7,075 nucleotides of DNA from an uncultured Coriobacteriaceae bacterium (GCA_902766805.1 CACXFF010000224.1:1-7075); one strand, 5' to 3'. Shown: positions 1 through 5,740, numbered from the stretch's first letter. Numbers and translations: made by a program. The notes: generated from the letters alone by a model not told the origin.

Positions 1-696
1 ACGGCCAACGACGGCAAGGGCGGCTACTACTCCGTCAAGCCCGAGGACCAGCAGTCGAACTACGAGGGCACCGTCGAGATCCTCAAGGGCTTCTACGCCT
101 GGGACGAGTCCTCCAAGAAGTTCACCAACATGCCGACCCTCACCTACCTGTACAACACCTCTGAGGCCCACAAGGCCATCGGCGAGTACCTGCAGTCTGC
201 GGTCGCTCAGGTCGGCCTGACCCTGAACCTGGAGAACCAGGAGTGGAACACCTTCCTGAACACCCGTAAGTCCGGCGACTTCTCCATCGCCCGCAACGGC
301 TGGGTCGCGGACTACACCGACCCGATCTGCTTCCTCGACATGTGGACCACTGCCTCCGGCAACAACGACGTCCAGTTCGGCCGCGGCAAGCACGGCGAGC
401 TCAAGATGTATCGCCTCGACCTCTCCGACCTGGGCGACAAGTACAAGGACGTCAAGGTCGAGAACGGCACTTGGGCCGACACCTACGACAAGCTGATCTC
501 CGCCATCAAGAGCGAGACGGACCAGGAGATTCGCTACAAGATGATGCACAGGGCCGAGGACCTGCTCATGGCCACTGGCTGCATCTGCCCGCTGTACTTC
601 TACACCGACCTGTACATGATCTCCAAGAAGGTCAAGGGCTTCTTCAGCATCCCGCTGGGCTACAAGTTCTTCCACTACTCCACGCTCGAGGCCTAA
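1..696 (+). CDS. OppA-like peptide ABC transporter substrate-binding protein, C-terminal part
   Basis: The frame is open from the first base to the TAA at 694-696, so the gene starts left of the window. 231 residues are visible. This is the C-terminal lobe of a family 5 extracellular solute-binding protein (SBP_bac_5), which captures oligopeptides outside the membrane and delivers them to an Opp/Dpp-type ABC permease. The best evidence is the block RNGWVADYTDPICFLDMW, which matches the family's GW-x-ADY-x-(D/E)P-x-x-FL signature, followed by the late P-L-Y-F-Y-T motif (OppA has PVYYY). The sequence between them is lysine- and aspartate-rich with an RAEDLL helix, as in OppA. The signal peptide and any lipobox would lie outside the window. 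The terminator directly downstream makes it the last gene of its transcript. Peptide specificity, as against another family 5 substrate, cannot be told from this part. Confidence 0.9.
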   Translation, partial: TANDGKGGYYSVKPEDQQSNYEGTVEILKGFYAWDESSKKFTNMPTLTYLYNTSEAHKAIGEYLQSAVAQVGLTLNLENQEWNTFLNTRKSGDFSIARNGWVADYTDPICFLDMWTTASGNNDVQFGRGKHGELKMYRLDLSDLGDKYKDVKVENGTWADTYDKLISAIKSETDQEIRYKMMHRAEDLLMATGCICPLYFYTDLYMISKKVKGFFSIPLGYKFFHYSTLEA

Positions 697-720
697 TCCT
701 CGCCACACCGAGTCAGGTCA

Positions 721-751
721 GGGGCCGCTGCTCAGCCAGCGGCCCCTTTTT
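721..751 (+). terminator. Intrinsic terminator of the OppA-like gene
   Basis: There is a perfect 10-bp stem, GGGGCCGCTG (721-730) with CAGCGGCCCC (737-746), a 6-nt loop and a run of five T (747-751). It lies 25 nt after the stop codon, which is a textbook Rho-independent terminator. Confidence 0.93.
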
Positions 752-754
752 GCA

Positions 755-837
755 TGGCGCATTCCTCTCTCAGGCAAGCCTGCCATCCTCAACCTGTGCA
801 TGGGGGTGGCGGACTTGCCTGAGAGAGGAATGCACCA
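755..837. repeat. Long imperfect hairpin of unknown function
   Basis: Positions 759-778 and 814-833 form a perfect 20-bp inverted repeat. Pairing continues outward for 3 bp (755-757 with 835-837) after one mismatch. It also continues inward for 12 bp (780-791 with 801-812) after one mismatch, with three G-U pairs, leaving a 9-nt loop at 792-800. The whole is an 83-nt, about 35-bp stem. It begins right after the terminator T-run at 721-751, has no T-run of its own on the plus strand and contains no credible coding frame. It could be a MITE-like or palindromic repeat unit, a structured small RNA, or the fused ends of a lost mobile element. No clear target-site duplication is visible. Confidence 0.75.
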
Positions 838-862
838 AAATGTGCCAAGGAGCCAAAAAAGT

Positions 863-904
863 GCCAAATTACCCCTTGCACCCCATGGGGGGCACTGGTA
901 CTAT
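863..904 (+). promoter_or_regulatory. Promoter of tRNA-Leu(GAG)
   Basis: The -35 box is TTGCAC (876-881), followed by an exact 17-bp spacer and the -10 box TACTAT (899-904). The tRNA begins 12 nt after the -10 box. Upstream are an A-run (855-860) and GCCAAA (863-868), 7 nt before the -35 box. The spacer contains the palindrome CCCCATGGGG (881-890). The same GCCAAA-N7-TTGCA layout recurs at the tRNA-Gly promoter. Confidence 0.8.
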
Positions 905-916
905 TCTTTTTGCAAC

Positions 917-1006
917 GTCGGAGTGGCGGAATTGGCAGACGCGCTAGCTTGAGGTGCTAGTGACCACTACTCGGTCGTGCGGGTTCAAGTCCCGCCTCCG
1001 ACACCA
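917..1006 (+). tRNA. tRNA-Leu (anticodon GAG)
   Basis: The cloverleaf is complete. The acceptor stem is GTCGGAG (917-923) with CTCCGAC (996-1002), and the discriminator is A1003. The 3' CCA is encoded at 1004-1006. The anticodon stem CTAGC/GCTAG encloses the loop TTGAGGT, with anticodon GAG at 951-953 reading CUC (and CUU by wobble). A long class II variable arm with a GACC/GGTC stem (962-976) is typical of tRNA-Leu. The T arm is GCGGG-TTCAAGT-CCCGC (979-995). Confidence 0.98.
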
Positions 1007-1019
1007 GCGCAACTTACGG

Positions 1020-1047
1020 ACGCCCCGAAGCATCGGGGCGTTTTTTT
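1020..1047 (+). terminator. Intrinsic terminator of tRNA-Leu
   Basis: The stem ACGCCCCGA (1020-1028) pairs with TCGGGGCGT (1033-1041) around the loop AGCA, and a run of seven T ends at 1047. It isolates the tRNA from the phosphatase gene. Any transcription of that gene from the tRNA promoter would need read-through. Confidence 0.93.
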
Positions 1048-1093
1048 GTGCCGAGCGTCAGGCTTCTGCCTTGCCGGCGCATGGGCAGCGGCC

Positions 1094-1100
1094 AGGAGGT
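1094..1100 (+). promoter_or_regulatory. Ribosome-binding site fixing the phosphatase start
   Basis: AGGAGGT is a near-perfect anti-Shine-Dalgarno complement, 4 nt before the ATG at 1105. It decides against the upstream in-frame GTG at 1048. Confidence 0.88.
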
Positions 1101-1104
1101 AGCC

Positions 1105-3279
1105 ATGTCAGATCAGCTGAAACACGTCATGAAGGAATACGCGGAGCCGGGCGTGTTGGCGGCCTTGCTCTCGCTCACCTCCGACGCGGTGCTGGGGGTC
1201 GATGCCCAAGGACGGGTGAGCTTCGCCAACGAGGAGGCGGAGCGCTTGGCATGGCGCGGCCAGGAGGCCCTCGTGGGCCTGCGCGTCGACCAGCTCTTCT
1301 ATACGCCGGACCACCAGCCGTACGCGGCCGGAGCCTGGCCCTTCCCCGCAGACGGCTCCACCACGCCGCTCACCCTGCGCCTGGAGCACGGCGGCTACGT
1401 GCCGGTGCTCGTCCGTGCCGACCGCGTGCGTGCCGCGGGCGACCTGCGTCTGGTGGTGGTGAGGCCGTCGTCTGAGCATGACGAGCTCTCGCGCGAGCAC
1501 GACCGGCTGGTGCGCGAGCTGCGCCAGGCCAACCACCGCCTGTCGGGCACGCTACGCATCGTGCTCGACACCCTGGACACCGAGGACCTCGGCACGCTCT
1601 TCGACACGGTGCTCGAGGAGCTGCGTGACACCATGGACGCCACTGGCTCGCTGCTCTACATCGCGAGCCAGGACGGCTATCGCCTCCAGGGCGTCACCGA
1701 GTCGGTGCGCGGTGCCAACGCGCCGCTGCTGCTGCCCTATGGCTGTGCCTTGGCCACGCTCGTCACGCGCTCGGGCCATGCCCTGCGCCTGCGCGTGGCC
1801 CCGCCCTCCAAAGACGACCTGCGGGCGGGTGCGGCCGCAGGACGCGATGTGACGGACGAGGACACCCATATCTCCCATCGGGTCGCCACGAGGCGGCTTC
1901 CGCCCTTCACGAGCTTCCTGTGCGTCCCTGTGCTGTTTGGCGACAACATCATCGCGCTCATCCAGATCGGGTGGCACAAGCTGCATCCCACCACGCGCGA
2001 GGACGCGCGCCTCATGGACGCCGTTGCCCAGTACCTCTCGGTCCAGCTGATGGCTGCGACCACGGCGCTGCGCATGGAGCGCCAGACCGAGCTCGACCGG
2101 CTCGTGGACGCCATGCGTGACGACGTGCTCGCAGCGGGCTTCCCGGTGACAGGCGACCTGTACCAGGTGATGGGGGAGCGGGCGGCGCATGCCTTGGACG
2201 CGCGCTGCGTCATCTTGCGCTCGGCTGCGCTGGAGGGCTCCTACCAAGCCGAGCTGCCCGTGAGCGGGGACACCCTGCTCACGCTCGACCTGCCTGACGC
2301 CACGTCGTCCGATCCGGTGGTGCTGCCCGTCTCTCCCGACGCCGGCAAGCTGGGGGAGCTCCTGGAGACGCGTGGCGAGCCGTGCATGGGCGCCCTGGTG
2401 GACCTGGGCGTGCTCGTAGGGGAGCGTCGCGTGGTGCTGTTCCTGCGGCCCGAGGACCAAGGCGGCTTCGACGAGTTGGAGATGGACTTCCTGCGACACC
2501 TGGCCAACGTGGCCGTGGACGCCGCGCGCGACAACCTCACGCGCCGCCGCGACACCGCGATAGCGCAGGCGCTGCAGCTGGGCATGCGCAACGTGCTGCA
2601 GGAGGTGCCGGGCATCACCGCGCAGGGCACCTATTCGTCGGCCACCGCCTCGGCCTACGTGGGCGGAGACTTCTACGACCTCGTGCGCCTGCCGGACCGC
2701 AAGGCCTGTGTGATCCTGGGGGACGTCTCGGGCAAGGGCGTGGAGGCCGCCTCGGTCTCGTCGGCCGTGCGCACGGCGCTGGAGGCGTACTCCTGGGAGG
2801 GTTTGGCGCCCGCGCGCATGGTGGAGCTGCTCAACGACTTCCTGCTGGGCTTCGCGCGGCTCGAGACCTTCGCCACGCTGTTCGTGGGCGTGGTGGACCT
2901 CGCGGGCTCGACCCTCACGTACTGCTCGGCCGGCCATCCCCCCGCGCTGCTGCTGCGGGCGCACGCCCCAGAGCTGCGCACGCTCGACGTGCAGAGCGGC
3001 GTGGTGGGCGCCTTCAAGGAGATGTCCTACCGCGACGGCTTCGTCTCGCTGGTGCAGGGGGATACCTTGCTGCTCTACACCGATGGCGTGACCGAGGCCC
3101 GCGCCCAGGACGGGAGCTTCTTTGGCGAGGAGGGTCTGCGCGATGCCGTGGTGCGCGAGGCGCAGCTGGGCAGCGCGGGGCTGGTGGAGCGCCTCTTGGG
3201 CGACATCGACTCTTTCACGGGCAACAGCTTGGAGGACGACGTGGCGATCGTCGCGCTCACCTTCGACGAGCTCGGCTAA
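1105..3279 (+). CDS. PAS-GAF-PP2C (RsbU/SpoIIE-type) serine/threonine phosphatase
   Basis: This 724-residue soluble protein has no obvious membrane segment. An N-terminal PAS-like sensor (about 14-120) is followed by a short coiled-coil linker (122-148, EHDRLVRELRQ). A GAF domain comes next (about 153-318), then a diverged GAF-like region (about 333-475), then a PP2C phosphatase domain (about 490-722). The PP2C metal and catalytic motifs are intact: VGGDFYD (519-525, D522), GDVSGKG (539-545, D540), SAGHPP, LYTDGVTEA (D660) and DDVAIVAL (D711, D712). The family dephosphorylates a STAS anti-sigma-factor antagonist, and so releases a sigma factor in partner switching. The convergent STAS-ATPase gene at 3812-4549 is the natural candidate partner, by inference. 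The ATG at 1105 is chosen because AGGAGGT (1094-1100) lies just before it. An in-frame GTG at 1048 abuts the tRNA-Leu terminator and lacks a ribosome-binding site. No consensus promoter is evident in 1048-1104. Confidence 0.93.
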   Translation: MSDQLKHVMKEYAEPGVLAALLSLTSDAVLGVDAQGRVSFANEEAERLAWRGQEALVGLRVDQLFYTPDHQPYAAGAWPFPADGSTTPLTLRLEHGGYVPVLVRADRVRAAGDLRLVVVRPSSEHDELSREHDRLVRELRQANHRLSGTLRIVLDTLDTEDLGTLFDTVLEELRDTMDATGSLLYIASQDGYRLQGVTESVRGANAPLLLPYGCALATLVTRSGHALRLRVAPPSKDDLRAGAAAGRDVTDEDTHISHRVATRRLPPFTSFLCVPVLFGDNIIALIQIGWHKLHPTTREDARLMDAVAQYLSVQLMAATTALRMERQTELDRLVDAMRDDVLAAGFPVTGDLYQVMGERAAHALDARCVILRSAALEGSYQAELPVSGDTLLTLDLPDATSSDPVVLPVSPDAGKLGELLETRGEPCMGALVDLGVLVGERRVVLFLRPEDQGGFDELEMDFLRHLANVAVDAARDNLTRRRDTAIAQALQLGMRNVLQEVPGITAQGTYSSATASAYVGGDFYDLVRLPDRKACVILGDVSGKGVEAASVSSAVRTALEAYSWEGLAPARMVELLNDFLLGFARLETFATLFVGVVDLAGSTLTYCSAGHPPALLLRAHAPELRTLDVQSGVVGAFKEMSYRDGFVSLVQGDTLLLYTDGVTEARAQDGSFFGEEGLRDAVVREAQLGSAGLVERLLGDIDSFTGNSLEDDVAIVALTFDELG

Positions 3280-3298
3280 CAACCCACAGCCCTGGTTG

Positions 3299-3362
3299 CG
3301 CGATGGTACCGCAAAGACCACGTCTCTTTGGTACCACGCGCCCCGGGGCGGCGCTCCGGGGC
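3299..3362 (+). terminator. Two tandem hairpins after the phosphatase gene, possible non-canonical terminator
   Basis: The first hairpin pairs CGCG (3299-3302), TGGTACC (3304-3310) and AAAGA (3313-3317) with TCTTT (3325-3329), GGTACCA (3330-3336) and CGCG (3337-3340). It leaves small bulges (A3303 and GC 3311-3312) and a 7-nt loop. A second GC-rich hairpin, GCCCCGG (3340-3346) with CCGGGGC (3356-3362), follows and shares base 3340. Neither has a T-run. They sit 20 nt past the phosphatase stop codon, where a terminator or 3'-end stabiliser is expected. The rest of the gap up to the tRNA-Gly promoter shows no gene. Confidence 0.45.
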
Positions 3363-3432
3363 TCCCACGGACCTCGTCCCCGGCTGCTGGTGGGTCAGGT
3401 TGGGCCTCTGAGCTGGGCTTTTGCTGACAGAC

Positions 3433-3492
3433 AAAAAAAGTTTGGATTTGGCCAAAATAGTTCTTGCATCTGAGTGCACGCACGCCTATATT
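3433..3492 (+). promoter_or_regulatory. Promoter of the tRNA-Gly/tRNA-Cys unit
   Basis: The -35 box is TTGCAT (3464-3469), with a 17-bp spacer and the -10 box TATATT (3487-3492). The tRNA begins 12 nt downstream. Upstream are an A-run (3433-3439), which could act as an UP element, and the palindrome TTTGGCCAAA (3447-3456). The GCCAAA half of that palindrome ends 7 nt before the -35 box, exactly as at the tRNA-Leu promoter. Confidence 0.85.
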
Positions 3493-3504
3493 ATTACTTG
3501 CGAC

Positions 3505-3580
3505 GCGGGCTTAGCGCAGCTGGTAGCGCGCCACCTTGCCAAGGTGGAGGTCGCGGGTTCGAACCCCGTAGCCCGCTCCA
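3505..3580 (+). tRNA. tRNA-Gly (anticodon GCC)
   Basis: The acceptor stem is GCGGGCT (3505-3511) with AGCCCGC (3570-3576), and the discriminator is T3577. CCA is encoded at 3578-3580. The anticodon stem CCACC/GGTGG encloses TTGCCAA, with anticodon GCC at 3538-3540. The T loop is TTCGAAC. All arms pair. Confidence 0.98.
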
Positions 3581-3590
3581 ATGATTCTTC

Positions 3591-3614
3591 GAGCCGGTTC
3601 ACATCGGCTCTTTT
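3591..3614 (+). terminator. Terminator-like hairpin between tRNA-Gly and tRNA-Cys
   Basis: GAGCCG (3591-3596) pairs with CGGCTC (3605-3610). Two further inner pairs (G3597-T3604 and T3598-A3603) close a 4-nt loop, and TTTT follows (3611-3614). It sits in the 41-nt spacer of the tRNA pair. It may be a partial terminator or a processing signal, since no promoter with correct spacing is visible for tRNA-Cys. Confidence 0.6.
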
Positions 3615-3621
3615 CATATAC

Positions 3622-3692
3622 GGCGACGTGGCCAAGTGGTAAGGCAGAGGCCTGCAAAGCCTTTATCTCCAGTTCGAATCTGGACGTCGCCT
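3622..3692 (+). tRNA. tRNA-Cys (anticodon GCA)
   Basis: The acceptor stem is GGCGACG (3622-3628) with CGTCGCC (3685-3691). The discriminator is T3692, the cysteine identity base. The anticodon stem GAGGC/GCCTT encloses CTGCAAA, with anticodon GCA at 3654-3656. The T arm is TCCAG-TTCGAAT-CTGGA (3668-3684). The 3' end is not followed by CCA (CCC is present), so CCA must be added by tRNA nucleotidyltransferase. The other two tRNAs here encode it. Confidence 0.97.
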
Positions 3693-3705
3693 CCCTGCAT
3701 GAGAG

Positions 3706-3742
3706 CAGCCCTGTGTCAGCAGACGCAGGGCTGTCTTCGTTT
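3706..3742 (+). terminator. Terminator of the tRNA-Gly/tRNA-Cys unit
   Basis: CAGCCCTGTGTC (3706-3717) pairs with GACGCAGGGCTG (3722-3733) over 12 bp with one G-U pair, around the tetraloop AGCA. A T-rich but interrupted tail (TCTTCGTTT) follows. It lies 13 nt after tRNA-Cys and before the convergent gene end at 3812. The remaining 3743-3811 shows nothing recognisable. Confidence 0.75.
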
Positions 3743-3811
3743 GGCTGGCGCTGTTCGTCGCACGGGGGAGGTCGCGCGGGGGAGAGGGGGTCGCTGCGCG
3801 CAAGGACGTCC

Positions 3812-4549
3812 TTACGCCACGCCTTCCACGTTCACGAGCTTGATGAGGGTCACCACGGTCCCTGGGCCGGGATCCTTGAGCCGGATGTCCACGGAGTCGG
3901 CTAGTAGACGCATGAGCTTGATGCCGCGACCGCGCTCGTCGCAGCACGAGGCCTCGGCCTCCTCATCGGGCTGGTACCCGCAGCCGCAGTCGCTCACCTG
4001 CACCACCAGACGGTCGGGATAGGCCGTGACCTGCAGCAGGACTCCCTGGGCGTCGGTGTGGTCGATCGCGTTGCCGAGTGCCTCGCCGGCGGCCAGGGTG
4101 AGGTCGAAGGTCTCGTCGGGCGAGAAGGGGGTGTCGGCCATGAGCTGGGTCAGGCGGCGCCGCGCGACGCCCAGCTCGTCACAGCCCACGTGCAGCGTCC
4201 GGCTCCAGAGTGGCCTGACGCTCGGGTCCAAGTCGGGGACGGTCTTGTTGGCACCCAGGGCTTTGGTGGGGATGAAATCCACGAGGCGGGCCACCTGCAG
4301 GGCGTGAAGCACCTGCGGACCTGCGTTGACGATCGAGAGAAGGCCTCCTGCCGCGCGCAAGCGCCTGCTCTCGACCACCAACGCGCCCATGCCCGCCGTG
4401 TCCATGTACTGAGCGTTGGCCATGTTCACGATCACGCGCGAGCAGCCGGCGCGGGCTATCTGCTCTATGGCGAGCTTGAGCCGTGGCGCCGTGGTCACGT
4501 CGAGGTCGCCCTCGAGCGGTATCACCGTTATGTCCGTCCGTCCATGCAT
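3812..4549 (-). CDS. STAS-HATPase_c fusion: anti-sigma-factor antagonist joined to RsbW-like kinase
   Basis: This 245-residue protein joins two partner-switching domains that are usually separate. Residues about 1-105 are a STAS domain (SpoIIAA/RsbV type): LEGDLDVTTAP near the start, then YMDTAGMGAL (48-57). T51 sits at the position of the phosphorylated serine in SpoIIAA/RsbV. Residues about 118-241 are a GHKL ATPase domain (SpoIIAB/RsbW type). They carry the N box (E156, N160, H164), the G1 box DCGCG (187-191) and the G2 box RGRGIKLM (206-213). All ATP-site landmarks are present, so kinase activity is plausible. Cysteines 188, 190, 202 and 203 flank the ATP lid, which is unusual. The ATG at 4549 is preferred because it directly precedes the STAS fold. 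An in-frame ATG at 4630 would add 27 non-conserved residues and cover the -10-like TTATAT at 4583-4578. The ribosome-binding site is weak (AAGAG). The likely phosphatase partner is encoded at 1105-3279. Confidence 0.9.
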   Translation of the reverse strand: MHGRTDITVIPLEGDLDVTTAPRLKLAIEQIARAGCSRVIVNMANAQYMDTAGMGALVVESRRLRAAGGLLSIVNAGPQVLHALQVARLVDFIPTKALGANKTVPDLDPSVRPLWSRTLHVGCDELGVARRRLTQLMADTPFSPDETFDLTLAAGEALGNAIDHTDAQGVLLQVTAYPDRLVVQVSDCGCGYQPDEEAEASCCDERGRGIKLMRLLADSVDIRLKDPGPGTVVTLIKLVNVEGVA

Positions 4550-4680
4550 ACGGCTCTTGTACCCAACGCTGCGCGCGATATAAGTTTCGCGTCCATGTCT
4601 TTTCGGCCGAGCGGCGCCGAGCTTGTGCATACTCTAGAACACTCATCTGCGACGACGACCCTATGACAAGGAGAAAGCCC
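4550..4680. promoter_or_regulatory. Divergent control region between the STAS-ATPase and DAHP synthase genes
   Basis: These 131 nt must hold the promoters of both divergent genes. On the minus strand a -10-like TTATAT (4583-4578) is visible, without a recognisable -35 box. For the plus-strand gene only weak candidates exist, such as TACTCT (4630-4635). AAGGAG (4668-4673), 7 nt before the ATG at 4681, is a strong ribosome-binding site. No attenuator, T-box or leader peptide rich in aromatic codons is seen. Confidence 0.45.
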
Positions 4681-5709
4681 ATGGCGATGACATTCAAGCG
4701 GCGCCTGCCCATTCCCAAAGAGATCCGCGAGGAGATGGCGCTGCCCGCGGACATCGCTGCGCGCAAGCCCGCCTTCGATGCCGAGGTCGAGGCTGCCATC
4801 ACGGGCAAGAGCGGCAAGAAGCTCGTGATCATTGGCCCCTGCTCGGCCGACCGCGAGGACGCCGTGCTGGAGTACGTCACGCGCTTGGCCAAGCTGCAGG
4901 AGTCTGTGAGCGACAAGCTCGTGCTCGTCCCGCGCGTCTACACCAACAAGCCGCGCACCAAAGGCACGGGCTACAAGGGCCTGCTGCACAACCCCGACCC
5001 CGAGGGCACCGATGACGTGCTCGAGGGCATCAAGGCCGTCCGCCGCATGCACCTGCGCGTGGTGGAGGCGACGGGCATGTTCACGGCCGACGAGATGCTC
5101 TACCCGTCCAACTACCAATTCCTCGTCGACCTGCTGGCGTATGTCGCGGTGGGTGCGCGTTCCACCGAGAATCAGGAGCACCGCTTGGTGGCGGGCGGCG
5201 CGAGCGTGCCGGTGGGCATGAAGAATCCCACGGGCGGCTCGCTCAGCGTGATGCTCAACTCCATCTACGCCGCCCAGCAGCCCCAGACCTTCATCTACCG
5301 CAACTGGGAGGTCGAGAGCAGCGGCAATCCGCTTGCGCACGCCATCCTGCGTGGTTACATCGGCTCGGACGGGCGCAACCACGCCAACTACCACTACGAG
5401 CACCTGGAGCGCCTCGCGCGCGCCTATAGCGCTGAGACCTACCAGAACCCCGCGGTCATCATCGACACGAACCACGACAACTCGGGCAAGCGGCCGCTGC
5501 AGCAGGTGCGCATCGTGAACGAGGTGCTGGACACGGTGGCCCGCTCGGGCGAGATTGCGCACCAGTTCCGCGGCTTCATGATCGAGTCGTACCTGGAGGA
5601 CGGCCGCCAGGAGATCGGGGAGGGCACCTTCGGCAAGTCCATCACCGACCCGTGCCTGGGTTGGGAGAAGACGAGCCACCTGATCTTCACCATGGCTGAG
5701 CGCCTCTAG
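4681..5709 (+). CDS. aroG: 3-deoxy-7-phosphoheptulonate (DAHP) synthase, AroG/class I-alpha type
   Basis: This enzyme condenses phosphoenolpyruvate and erythrose 4-phosphate to DAHP in the cytoplasm, the first step of the shikimate pathway to aromatic amino acids. The 342-residue length is close to that of E. coli AroG. The family motifs are all present: IIGPCSADR, PRVYTNKPRTKGTGYKG, GARSTENQEHR, GMKNPTGG, DTNHDNSGK, MIESYLEDG and KSITDPCLGWE. The four metal ligands of the family are intact as C54, H265, E302 and D323. The ATG at 4681 is chosen because AAGGAG lies 7 nt upstream. An in-frame ATG at 4663 would itself contain that ribosome-binding site. Which aromatic end product inhibits this isozyme cannot be told by eye. 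It is transcribed alone, divergent from the STAS-ATPase gene and convergent with the gene ending at 6037. No other shikimate gene is in the window. Confidence 0.97.
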   Translation: MAMTFKRRLPIPKEIREEMALPADIAARKPAFDAEVEAAITGKSGKKLVIIGPCSADREDAVLEYVTRLAKLQESVSDKLVLVPRVYTNKPRTKGTGYKGLLHNPDPEGTDDVLEGIKAVRRMHLRVVEATGMFTADEMLYPSNYQFLVDLLAYVAVGARSTENQEHRLVAGGASVPVGMKNPTGGSLSVMLNSIYAAQQPQTFIYRNWEVESSGNPLAHAILRGYIGSDGRNHANYHYEHLERLARAYSAETYQNPAVIIDTNHDNSGKRPLQQVRIVNEVLDTVARSGEIAHQFRGFMIESYLEDGRQEIGEGTFGKSITDPCLGWEKTSHLIFTMAERL

Positions 5710-5740
5710 CGTGCTGTGCTGCCGTCGGGCGGACAGGGGA

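Noticed and set aside
1048..1104. GTG at 1048 as start of the phosphatase
   Set aside because: It directly follows the T-run of the tRNA-Leu terminator and lacks a ribosome-binding site. ATG at 1105 has AGGAGGT just upstream.
3299..3340. Functional T-box riboswitch
   Set aside because: Only a TGGTACCGC-like string is present. The sequence upstream is coding, no Stem I is possible, and no amino-acid-related gene follows.
1552..3483. A 643-codon open frame on the minus strand opposite the phosphatase gene
   Set aside because: It is antisense to a protein with complete PP2C motifs. Long antisense frames are common in GC-rich DNA, and its translation is low-complexity (R/H/Q/A-rich) with no recognisable domain.
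3802..3813. 12-bp palindrome AAGGACGTCCTT overlapping the stop codon of the STAS-ATPase gene
   Set aside because: It is short, has no tail or partner site, and is likely coincidental with the codon context.
3421..3904. Small open frames spanning tRNA-Gly and tRNA-Cys
   Set aside because: They read through tRNA genes and a hairpin and have no ribosome-binding sites.
4550..4630. ATG at 4630 as start of the STAS-ATPase gene
   Set aside because: The extra 27 residues do not match the STAS fold and would cover the likely -10 element. The ATG at 4549 places the domain at the N-terminus.
4528..5679. A 383-codon minus-strand frame opposite the DAHP synthase gene
   Set aside because: The plus-strand product is an unambiguous AroG-type enzyme. 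The antisense translation has no motif and a composition typical of a shadow frame.
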